Part shown: positions 1-12,180 of the stretch, piece by piece
Layout of the letters: every line of letters begins with the position of its first letter
Position numbering within the stretch: position 1 is the stretch's first letter
Source: Tubiluchus corallicola
Taxonomy: Eukaryota; Priapulida; Priapulimorpha; Priapulimorphida; Tubiluchidae
DNA length: 37,500 bases
Assembly: GCA_030141605.1 (NCBI GenBank)
Contig: JAQGDQ010000628.1
Span: 1 to 37,500, forward strand
Direction of reading: 5' to 3'
Made by a program: the position numbers and the translations under genes
The notes under the pieces: generated by a model
Told to the model about the DNA's origin: nothing
The model's input: only the letters and a program-made list of their open reading frames with translations
Database searches by the model: none

Positions 1-92
<92 letters not shown>

Positions 93-105
93 TTTCTCTC
101 CTCTA
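1..105. repeat. (TC)n microsatellite
   Basis: Pure TC for about 90 bp, then decaying; continues past the left edge. Confidence 0.95.
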
Positions 106-982
106 TTCAAATATGTTTTTGGCAAACTGTTACGTTAGCTCACTTGCATGTATAGTAGTTCATTTTAATCTGTCGTTGATGGCGAGGATATTATGACACT
201 GGTGACGATTATGACAATTTTAACTACACTCTACAACGATGATGACGATGATAATGGCGTTAGGATGACGTTAAAGATGATAGTGGTGATAGATGATAAA
301 GAGAGAGAGAGAGAGGGGGGAGCGGCTTGATGAATTGTTTCTAAGTGCTAAACACAATCTATTTTCAGCGAGCTGTTACCAAAGACGTTCAATGGATCGT
401 CAGTAACAAGAACAGCAGCTGCAATTGTGAGTGTACCTGCAATACAGCTCTATGTGCTGTGACATGTATCATTAGCTTTGTAACGATTGCTTGATTTCGG
501 ACCCACGCGTCACGAGTTAAAAAGTTGAAAGTTGTGATTTCGTTGTGGAGCGCAGTTCTTATACAAAAGAGCAACAATGCGAATTCAGTAAAGTTCTAAA
601 TTACGATTTTCAAAAAATACAGCATCTTTGCAAGGCCCAAATATTGTCTGCTGAATCTTCAGTTTCTGACCACGTCAGAAACCTTGTAAACTAGTTATAT
701 CTTATAATTTTTATATACGTGTATTTAGGAATCATTGTGAAAGTAAATTTTAGCTTATTTAAAATAATTTTTGTAAATTTAGCATTATAATAATTTTAAT
801 TACAAATATTGCAGTAACAACGAATGATAAAGATCTGAAACATCCAGAACATTTCTTGTTAACACTTAACTAAATAAATGCCAGTTTTTGTAATGTAAAG
901 TTTTCATAGCCTATAATCTGTAAATCTAATATCTGACAGAACGGTTGAGCAAAATGGCTATGGGATTGAACCCTGAGACTAC

Positions 983-1052
983 TTCAATTCAATTCAATTC
1001 ACATTTTTATTTCAGACACAAAATTCATACAATACAATATAGATATTAACTG
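983..1052 (-). mobile_element. Possible LINE 3' tail, minus strand
   Basis: On the minus strand the segment ends in repeated GAATTGAATTGAA after AATAAAAATGT, like the short-repeat tails of the other LINE ends here. The 5' limit is not visible. Confidence 0.3.
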
Positions 1053-1500
1053 AATAATATATATATATATATATATGAGACATTAAGACTACACATTAAA
1101 ACGTAAGACTAAATTTTCTGAAATCATAATAAAACACAGAAAATACAACTACAAACACACACATGCAAGAGGACACGCTAGTTTACCTAATTATAATACA
1201 AAAGACAATACACATGAAATTAATTCACTAAAAATGACTGTTTCCTACAACAAAAACGCATTGCAACAGACTCAGTAAATTATGCCACTTTCTAAAAAAA
1301 ATGTCAATTTATAAAACTATCACTCATTTTTAATGTTGCAAGAACTATATGTTTTGAACAATTTATTGCTACAGTTACAGTAGTTCTGCGGTACTAGACA
1401 GTTTCTTGGAATGACGTAATCTATCGTTTAACAAAGCCACTTATAGCTCAGATGGTTGACTAACAACTCTAATGTGGTAAATGCACAAGCATATGCTGTT

Positions 1501-1506
1501 TTTATT
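1501..1506 (-). promoter_or_regulatory. Candidate poly(A) signal of the four-module LRR gene
   Basis: Minus-strand AATAAA about 206 nt downstream of the TAA at 1714-1712. A second one lies at 1367-1362. Position alone supports the role. Confidence 0.35.
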
Positions 1507-1711
1507 TCTTTCGTGTCTAACATTCTTTCTTTCAAAACAACAGGAAACGCCATGTTAGACAAGAAAGAGATATGTACAGCACCGAATCACGGCATTTGCC
1601 ACATTAATGTTAGAGAAGAAAAAAAGAACAGCAAAAACAAACAAAACGAAGGCAATAAACAAGTATGATTAGTAAGATTACAGGACGCTAAGAAATAGAA
1701 TACATGTTATA

Positions 1712-1944
1712 TTAGTGAAAAAGTATTACTATAAAATAAAGGATCAGTACGACAGGATTAAGTACTCTTATAGAAGCAGTTGAGCGAAGTTTCGCATTGG
1801 CTGGGTTGTTCTTTGAACAGAATTCTGCAAGTGTGATTTCGTTTAAATCATGGAGGCGTAGTGGTACAGCACAATCAATTACTGATTTAGCCCAGGGTTC
1901 TGACTTCGTCCATTTCATGTCACAATCGCACTGCAAGGGACTTT
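1712..1944 (-). CDS. Exon 5: final LRRCT and hydrophobic C-terminus
   Basis: Encodes residues 920-996 and the TAA stop (1714-1712). The acceptor is CATTTTCTTCAG. The codon G|AA gives Glu, then SPLQCDCDMKWTKSEPW, a good LRRCT opening, with later cysteines in VIDCAVP and AEFCSKN. The last residues, VLNPVVLILYFIVILFH, are strongly hydrophobic and end the protein, which suits a GPI-anchor signal or a short C-terminal membrane segment. Unlike the paralogous exons at 20610 and 29749 there is no long Ser/Thr/Pro stalk. An AATAAA on the minus strand lies at 1506-1501, about 200 nt past the stop. Confidence 0.7.
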
Positions 1945-4900
1945 CTGAAGAAAATGGAAATAATAATAGATTGGTTCTTAGGGTTACATGTTACGGAGTA
2001 AAAGCTAAAAGTTACTGAGACGTTAAAAATAAACTAAAAATTAAAAATAATTTATAGAGCAGCTAATAATAATTCATAAGACTTGTGCGACCTGACAGAA
2101 CTAAATCAATACTTACGTGATTTGATTACTTTACTAAACGTGTGCTTACGGGACTTGAGCTTTGGTTACTAACCAAAACTTACACGTCTTGATTACTTTA
2201 CTAAATCAGTGCTTACGCGATTTGTTTACTTTACTAAATCAGTGCTTGCGTGATGTGATTACTTTACTAAACGTGTGCTTACAGGATTTGAGCTTTGGTT
2301 ACTAACCAAAACTTGCACGACTCGATTGCTTTACTAAATCAGTGCTTACGTGATTTGTTTACTTTACTAAATCAGTGCTTACGCGATTTGTTTACTTTAC
2401 TAAATCAGTGCTTACGCGATTTGTTTACTTTACTAAATCAGTCCTTACGCGATTTGTTTACTTTACTAAATCAGTGCTTACGTGATTTGATTACTTTACT
2501 AAACGTGTGCTTACAGGACTTGAGCTTTGGTTACTAACCAAAACTTGCACGGCTTGATTGCTTTACTAAATCAGTGCTTACGCGATTTGTTTACTTTACT
2601 AAACGTGTGCTTACAGGATTTGAGCTTTGGTTACTAACCAAAACTTGCACGACTTGATTGCTTTACTAAATCAATGCTTACGCGATTTGTTTACTTTACT
2701 AAACGTGTGCTTACAGGATTTGAGCTTTGGTTACTAACCAAAACTTGCACGACTTGATTGCTTTACTAAATCAGTGCTTACGCGATTTGTTTATTTTACT
2801 AAATCAGTGCTTACAGGATTTGAGCTTTGATTACTAACCAAAACTTGCACGACTTGATTGCTTTACTAAATCAGTGCTTACGCGATTTGTTTACTTTACT
2901 AAATCAGTGCTTACGTGATTTGTTTACTTTACTAAATCAGTGCTTACATAGTTAACTGAGTGGGTCATGGTCTGACATTACCGACACTCGAGTTATTTAA
3001 AGCTTTCAAAGAATCACAACAGTCAGTAGAGAAGTCAAGAGGTAGATTGCTCACATGGATCTATTTGACAGAAAAAGACAAATAGAATAATGAAAAATAC
3101 TTAATCTGGTGAGTAGAAAAAGTTTTGTGGCGGCAAAAAGTAGTAAAAAGTTTTTTTAACATAGATGAAGCGTAAACATATAACATAGTGCAATATTCTT
3201 GAACAATTGATGAACATCATACAAAATAAAAACATCTTTTACATAAGTCGAGATTTTCAAGTGTTCCATACTAATAGTGTCAATATTCGAGTACCTAAAA
3301 CTACAGTATATTTCTGCCTGGGTCACATGATAATAGTATCCTTGAACATTTAATAAACGTCATACGAATGGAAACACGTTTTACGTATGTCGAGATTTTG
3401 TACTGTTCCATAGTAACAGAGTCTATTTTCGAGTACCGAAGGCTGCTGTATTTCTCTGCCAGTAACAAAAGTTTTTTTAACGGAGCAGAAGCGTAAACAT
3501 ATAAAACAGCACTCGGACTTTTCTGAAAAATTGCATCTATTAACAATAGTCACAAGCTGCCACTTGTTGATCTCTGGTTATTAGATTACCAAAGATAGTG
3601 TGAAAAAGATTAAGAATACAAATGTCGTTATAATGTACTTTGCATTCGTCACACTACAATTAATTGCAGAGCCTGCTTGTACCGTTGCATTGGGACTGAA
3701 GTATTGCTTTCATTTACTCATATTCTCTAAGAGGAGGTGCTAAGAGAATTGAAGTTGATGCTGCACCTTACAAGCATTGACTTAAGCAACCAGAATCATT
3801 ATAGTAAATGAAACTCCCCATGATGTGTATTGAACCAGATACCTTAAATGTGCTATTTCTAATGTCCTGCTTTAGAGGAAAGTCGTTCAAAGAATGCTAC
3901 GTTTAGCATAGACTCACCAGTTATACCTGAGGTCATTCTATGGATGTTACGTATAATGTAGGTACACCAGTTATTCCTAATGTTATACCTGAGGTTATTC
4001 TATGGAAGTCATGTATAATGTTGATGTAAAAGTTATTCCTAATGTTATACCTGAGGTCATTCTATGGATGTTATGTATAATGTAGATGTACCAGTTATTC
4101 CTAATGTTATACCTGAGATCATTCTATGGATGTTATGTATAATATAGGTACACCAGTTATTCCTAATGTTATACCTGAGGTTATTCTATGGATGTTATGT
4201 ATAATGTAGATGTACCAGTTATTCCTAATGTTATACCTGAGGACATTCTATGGAAGTTATGTATAGTGTTGATGTAAAAGTTATTCCTAATGTTATACCT
4301 GAGATCATTCTATGGATGTTATGTATAATGTAGATGTACCAGTTATTCCTAATGTTATACCTGAGGACATTCTATGGAAGTTATGTATAATGTAGATGTA
4401 CCAGTTATTCCTAATGTTATACCTGAGGTCATTCTATGGATGTTATGTATAATGTAGATGTACCAGTTATTTCTAATTTTACACTGGAAGTCTTTATATG
4501 GATGTTACGTATAATGTGGATGTATCAGTTATTCCTAATGTTATACCAGAGGACATTCCACGGATGTTACGTATAATGTAGATGTGCCAGTTATTTCTGA
4601 TATTATACCTGAGGTCATTCTATGGATGTAACAGATGTTGTACACCTACCTGTTATTTTCAATGCTAAGCTTGAGGGCGGGCGATAGGAATTGAGTTTTG
4701 GCTTCCGCATTTTCTCAATATTTGTCCCAGTGAAGACAATTGACCCAATCTTGAAATTGTTAGACAGATCTAAATCAGCATTCACCAGCTGCTTGCAGTC
4801 AATGATAGTTATCTGTTTTACGTAATTGGATTTGAAAAAAGCTTTTGGGTTGATTGTCTTCAATGCTTGATTGTGCGCAAGGATGATATTTGATCTAACG

Positions 4901-7900
4901 AAGCCATATATTGCATTTGCACCTAACTCTTCTAGCAGAGATTCTTCGATGGTTAATTCCGCCACATCTCTTTTGTTTAGAAACTTTGGAGGTAATTCTT
5001 TTGACTTATAGTTTAAAATTTTCAGCTCTTTCACGTAGCATGGTATTGCCATGGAAACAGCGTTCAGCGTATTCTTGAACAGCCGGCTTCCAAATTCACC
5101 ACAAACAACTATGCACCTGCCTCTGTCCGCAAAAGAAATCGAATTCCAGGAGCTACATTCTGCAATACGTACATCACAAGGGTATTGCCTGTCTAGATCT
5201 ATGGGCCATGGTGTGCTTGGCTTTTCGTCACACTGTTCGTATCTCTTGTCTGTATCTACCACTTGAGTCATAAGCTTTGTTGAACATGGACCAAACAGCC
5301 CTTTGGGACAGTATTGGCATTCAACTACAGATGTCTTCCATTTTATTTTTGCTACCCACAAGATGTCACACATGCAGTTAAACTTTTTATTACCTATAAG
5401 AAGAATTGGTATTAGGGATAAAACAATGATAGATAAACTACTACTGCCGACTTATATTTGCTAGGGGTGAGCACGCGTTTTTTTAGTTCGAACTCGATTC
5501 GAATCCAAAACTATAGATTCGAATAATTCAGCACTTCAGTCACATATGTTCCTGATCACTAAAACGATTGAAGCAACGTGCAATTAGCATAATTTAGCAG
5601 TGATTTCTGTGCACAATTTTAAACAAATTACTAGTCGTTTTATTGCAGAACAACATCTAATGATATGCATGTCTTTGTAAGATTAATTTTACTGGTGGTT
5701 CGAACACTTGTTCGAAAATCGTTCAATCTCAATTCGAATTCGGTTCGAATTCGAAACACTGAAGTTCGATTTGATTCGAATTCGAAAGTCACAAATTCGG
5801 TTCGATTCGAATTCGCTTTTTGGTAGAGAATGCTCACCCCTAATATTTGCGTAACACACTTTTGTACGGACACATTTTTATTGATCACTTGTTCGCCATG
5901 CATTCCTATGCCAAGTGTTTCAATTGTTCAATTGTTACTCTCTTCTTGTTATAATTCAATAGAATTTATGATGCTAAACCAGGGGTGTGCAAATTATCTG
6001 ACTAGCCGGGCCACATTAAACTTTCTCGCAATTCCTGTGGGCCACAGGCAGTTTGATCAAGGAGCCAAGTACAGAAAGGCCTAGTGACGATTTTTTTGCA
6101 TCCGACCCGCGTACATCATTACTACTACACTCAAGAAACTATTTTAGAAGTTATTAAAATTTATATTACTAACCATATGTTTCTACTTTCAGGACAGATA
6201 GTGGTAATTTCATTACAATGCATATTAGTAATGTGTATCACACAGTCTGTGTAGTACAGTGACATTAAGCTATAACTGTCTTGTAAGGGTTAATGGCATC
6301 CGATCTAGTAGAAAAAACTAACCGCACTATCTTTGGGATCGTGGCACGGACTTCAGCTGCATACACTCAATTAATCGCCCGGGCCGCACTTTCATTAGGT
6401 TGACAAATCTCTTCGCGGGCCGCACAAGATCTCTCGGCGGGCCGCAAGTGGCCCGTGGGCCGTAATTTCCACACCCCTGTGCTAAATGAACACTGTGTCG
6501 ATGGTGTCAAAGCATTGATAAATCATATTGCTATTGATATTACTTTAACAAAAAATGCTTACATAATTTGACTACTTTGCTAAATCAATACTTTCGCGAT
6601 TTGTTTGCATTACTAAATCGATGCTTACGTGATTTGAATATTTTACTAAAACAGTGCGTACATAATTTGACTACTTTACTAAATCAATGCATAATTGATT
6701 TGTTTACTTTATTAAATCAAGTCTTACGTGACTTGATTACTTTACTAAATCAATGCTTAAGTGATTTGACTACTTTGCTAAATCCGTACTTACGTGATTT
6801 GATTAGTGTACTAAATCAGAGCTTACGTGATATGATTACTTTACTAAATCAGTGCTTACGTGATTTGCTTACTTTACTAAATGTGTGCTTACACGATCTG
6901 AGCTTTGATTACTAACCAAAACTTACACGACTTGATTACTTTACTAAATCAATACTTATGTGACTTGACTGCTTTTTTAAATCAATGCTCACGTGATTTT
7001 TTTTACTTTACTAAATCAGTGCTTACGTGATTTGCTTACTTTACTAAATGTGTGCTTACACGATCTGAGCTTTGATTACTAACCAAAACTTACACGACTT
7101 GATTACTTTACTAAATCAATACTTATGTGACTTGACTGCTTTTTTAAATCAATGCTCACGTGATTTTTTTTACTTTACTAAATCAGTGCTTACGTGATTT
7201 GATTACTTTACTAAATGTGTGCTTACACGATCTGAGCTTTGATTACTAACCAAAACTTACACGACTTGATTACTTTACTAAATCAATACTTATGTGACTT
7301 GATTGCTTTTTTAAATCAATGCTCACGTGATTTTTTTACTTTACTAAATCAGTGCTTATATAGTTTGAGTAACGTGCTAAATGTAGCTGGTTGAAAGCTG
7401 TAATGTAGTACACTTTACAATAAAAAATGCACTTTATATTGACCGAATAGATTAATAGAACGTGGGGAGCCACCTGCACTACAGTAACATTTTTTGTGAC
7501 TAAATCGCCATCATTGTCACAATTCTTCATCACATCTTCCTAATAATTTGCATTGAATTGAATTATGACATGCACATCTTACAAAAAACTTTTACACGCG
7601 GCGATTTAGAAATGTAACAAATTATTTTACAGTTTTGCAAATATAATTTCATAGCTGTTTTACTGGGTTTGTCTTCATTGCATTTGCCTTGTTTCTTCGT
7701 TGATGGTTAATCTATTGTGACAATACGAAGTCATTAAGTTGTAATGTCAGGTTTTCATGGGTCTGGCTGTCCATGTCCAGCAGTTGGCAAACAGTTACAA
7801 AATATTCGTGTTCTATCCGTATTCACAAGAAGTTTTAGAAATTATTTTAAATGTCTAAAGTTTGTCGCCGAAGTCGCAAAACTCGCCACTTCGCAAAAGC

Positions 7901-9824
7901 ACAAATCGTTTCGAACATAAATTCAAATGCTTCAAAATATGACGCGACGACTTTGCGACTATCTTACGATTTTTTGGCGAAATTTTATGTTCGGTTATGC
8001 CACACTTTAGTTTCAATTCAATTCAATGCAATTTTTTACGTAACTAAGACCACACAAAATACAAATGCAATAGACGCACGTGTGCATGCATGTGCGTGTG
8101 CGTGTGCGTGTGCACGTGCGTGCACATATATATTAGATGTGTGTGGGTGTAGTTAATATATATTAACTACAATACATTTCAGAAGAGTTCCTCGCTTACC
8201 TGTTATTTTAAGTTCAACGTCTTTAGGCTGCCGCTGTGGGTGAAGTTTTGGCATAGGCATTTCAGTCAATCCTGTGTATTGCACATAAATCGCCTGTATC
8301 TCTGGACTACTAGACAAATTTAGAATTAAACTTTTGACCTGTGGACAGGATATGATTCTGATTTCGTATAAAATATTCAGCCGCCGAAACGCTTCTGGAG
8401 AAATCTCTGTCAGCAAATCCAACCTCTCCAATGTTAAGATTTTGTAGGGTGAACCTAGAATTGATGCATCCCCAATTTTCGCAATATCAGAATCGCGAAT
8501 TACTAGTGTATCAGCTTCTTTACCATTCATAAAACCACTCGGTAATTCCTTTTCCTTATAATTCAAAATTTCAAAATATCCAGTCCAACGAGGGAGTGAA
8601 TCAGTTATTTCTTTCAAGTCTGCTTCGTATAGGTAAGCCATGCCACCACAACCAACATAGCAGGTTTTATCGGGACGTTCAAAAGTCTTGCATTTGGGGA
8701 AATTAACTCCACATGTCATGTCCCCACATCCAATAAACTCGCCAATATCTATTTGCGGTTCTGTGTGCTTGAAAGGTGGAATTTTACAACCAATTATAGA
8801 CTTTTTCCAATTTTCGGCTTTTGTCCACCGCATGCGGCAGTCACAGAACAACGGATTTTCTAAAAACCAATTATCAGTAGATTAATTTTATCACTGTGTG
8901 AATTAGTAAGTGTTCTTTATCATAGAAACATACTATTTATAGTTGCTGTAAAGGACAAGAAAAAGGGCACCTGAAGTAAGTTGGCTTAAAAGGTTGTGAT
9001 ACTTTACAGCAATTTTAAGGGTTCATCGTACTCGCGTCAAAAGGATTCTTTGTTTGATTTCATTTTAAATTTCCGGCGACACTATTCCGACCACGCCATT
9101 ACATGACGTCATATATGCACGACGTAAATCAGGCAAAGAAAAGGAAATGTTTAACTACGTCCCAAAAACACATGTTTTAATACAAAATTAAGCTACTTAA
9201 GCGTTTCCCTTACCTGTTGGAAAGACTTATGTAACTAGAAAAAGAAATAATTTATTATTTACAATGTTTTCACCAATTGGTAAAATGTCATTGATCCAGC
9301 CTCTAGGGTGCAGCACACTAACCAAAAAACGTATTTGAATCTTATTGACAAGGTACAGCAATCTAAAATTTCACTTTCCCAATTTTATTCAGTGTTATCT
9401 AAACTTGTTTCAGACGACTTATCATCAAAATGGCTGCGTATAACGGTCATCACGGGAGTTGTTTTACATGTTTTTACAGCGCTACTGCCGACGCATGTCC
9501 TGTATGCAAAAAGGCTGTGTGTTAATTTTGTAAAAGTTCAAGACCAATTTTTTAAGCTTTATGTAAGTGGAGGGTATTCTCGTGCTTTAATTGATTAAGA
9601 CGGCACTGTGCTGCTTTTAATTTTGTGCAAATTTAAGAAGTTCTTTTAAATTTCAAGCCTACTTGGTGGTACTAATTAATTCAGGTCACTTGTAAAAATG
9701 CTAAAAAACATTTCCATTTCCACATTATGTGTTTTGCTCACATACTCTGAGGCTTTGATCATCTACAAAACACACTTGTTTCTATGTTTCTAAGGATCAA
9801 GCGTTGATTTGCTATTTTCTTTCC

Positions 9825-9859
<35 letters not shown>

Positions 9860-9879
9860 TCTCACTAACTCTCTGTTTC

Positions 9880-9969
<90 letters not shown>

Positions 9970-11141
9970 CCTCTCTTTTTTCTCTCTCTCTCATTCTCTC
10001 TCTGTCTGTGTCCCTTCCATCTGCTCCTCTCTCTGTCTCTGTCTCTCTGTCTCTCTCTGACTTTCTCACTCTCCCTTCTTCCCTCCTCTCTTTTCTTTCC
10101 TCCTTAGTTCTTTTATATACCTCGCGTTTGACATTACTTTATTTTAATATAATCAAAATTTTACGATTTACCTGTTAGCACTATTGTTACATCAGATGGC
10201 ATTGTTTGTCGATGCAGTATTGGCATGTCCATGTGAAACATCGCTGTTCCAGAAACAACGAGATATTCGATCCTCAGATTGCGTGACAGATCCAAATTTA
10301 CCGTGTCCAGCCTATTGCAGTTGACAATGTGAATACCCGTCACATATTCCATTTTTTCAAAAGCCTTCGGGAATACTTTGATAATCTTGTCATTGTCTAC
10401 TATCCACGCTGAATGTGTGACATTGGCATAGATAAAAGAATCATTTAGAGCTTCCAAGTTAGATTGAACTAGCTGAAATACCCCAATTGACTTGCCCTGT
10501 AGGAATTTGAGAGGAAGTTGATCGTCTTCGTAGTACCACAGTTCAAGCCGCTGGACGACGTCTGGCATCAAATTTTCCACCAATTTCATGTTAGGCAAGT
10601 TAGCCGGGGTGTAAGTACCCTTTCCACACACCAGACTGCATGGATTTTCACTAACCACTTTGCACAAACCATTTAAACGATCACACAGAATGCCGATTGG
10701 TACGGTTGGAGGCTGTGTTGGTGCTGTAGATTTCGTCGTTGTCACGTGACATATGTCGAAATCAGCAAGGGTCAAATCATCTGTTCTTGGGTATTTACAC
10801 TCAATGCGCGAGTCTTGCCAGTTCTCTGCTTTTGTCCACAACATCGAGCAATTGCAGTCAAGTGGATTATCTGCAACGAAAAAGAGAGAAAGAGAGTGAG
10901 AGAGAGAGGGGGAAGAGAAAGGAAAGGAAAGAGAGACAAAGAAAAAGAGAGAGAGAGAAACAGAGAGAGAGAGAGAGAGTGAGAGAGAGAGACAGAGAGA
11001 GAGAGGGGGGAAGAGAAAGGAAAGGAAAGAGAGACAAAGAAAAAGAGAGAGAGAGAGAAACAGAGAGAGAGAGAGTGTGTGAGAGAGAGGGGGGAAGAGA
11101 AAGGAAAGGAAAGAGAGACAAAGAAAAAGAGAAAGAGAGAG

Positions 11142-11182
<41 letters not shown>

Positions 11183-11833
11183 GGGGGGAGAGAGACTTGT
11201 GCATATTTTCCATCAAACACATTCAGTAGAAAATAAAAATATCTGAGGTGTATGGTTGTAACTAAATTCACTATAAACAGAGATAGATTGTCTAGTACAG
11301 CCCTAACTACAAAAATAAATATAAATAAATTAAAAGAAATCTCGAGCAGTACTTATGTAGGAACAAAATTTATTTCAGCTGCTGACGTTTCAACACTATG
11401 CCATAATCTGTTGAAATGTTAATTGTTGAAATAAATCATTCGCAACATAAGTACTGCTCGATGTTTCTTCTAATTTATATGTATTTATTTTTGTGCTCAA
11501 TGCTGTACTAGACACTCTGTCTATGTTTTTTCTTTTAATTATTTTTCTATTTATTGTTAAGCATCGGTTTTCCTGTCACAAATCTGTGTTTAAATGAGAA
11601 ACAACCAAAGAAAACAATAAAATAAAATGAATCAACTAATAAAAAGAATAACTTTATTGTCTGAAATTAAAATTTAAGAATGCAGTTCTTACAATGTAGC
11701 AGCGAATGTTGAAAACGAACGTAAGGATGCCTTTAAATGATCAAATGCACAAGCTTGAAAACAAAACAAAATGTTTCTTTCTTGTTCCAGAAACAACGAT
11801 CTACCATTTCTAAGGATCAAGCGTTGCTTTGGT

Positions 11834-11895
<62 letters not shown>

Positions 11896-12030
11896 TTGTA
11901 CTGTTATTTTATTTATTTATGTATTAATTTGCATGTGTTGAGAAGAGGTGTTATAAGTATTGTATGTCTTGTAATTATTGTTAGTTATGTGTTCTATGAA
12001 CCTGGTTCGAAATAAAGAGTTAAATCAAAT

Positions 12031-12101
<71 letters not shown>

Positions 12102-12127
12102 GCTTCTATCTCTCTCTCTCTCTCTCT

Positions 12128-12180
<53 letters not shown>

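Larger units (their letters stand above)
106..1711. other. Non-coding flank downstream of the four-module LRR gene
   Basis: AT-rich sequence with a possible LINE tail (983-1052), a (TA)n run and candidate poly(A) signals. Short open frames here have no domain or splice support. Confidence 0.6.

Noticed and set aside
2295-2537. Open frame of repeated LLNQCLRDLFT
   Set aside because: It is the 33-bp minisatellite read in frame. The period is a multiple of three, so stops are avoided. It lies in an intron and lacks splice or start context.
6568-6915. Open frame of LLNQCLRDL-like repeats, 115 aa
   Set aside because: Same minisatellite family (array B), with the same explanation as for array A.
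7851-8156. 101-codon plus-strand frame
   Set aside because: Runs into the TG/CG tract (ACACACAC residues); no domain, no splice context, and antisense to an intron.
9308-9598. 96-codon plus-strand frame
   Set aside because: Lies wholly in repeat R1, and the other R1 copies do not keep this frame open.
9804-10178. Ser/Leu repeat open frame and its Arg/Glu antisense partner
   Set aside because: Translation of a TC/GA microsatellite; no unique sequence beyond the tract.
10739-11271. Several Arg/Glu/Lys or Ser/Leu-rich open frames
   Set aside because: Translations of the GA/TC tract upstream of exon 2. Only the minus-strand part after the acceptor at 10870 is real coding.
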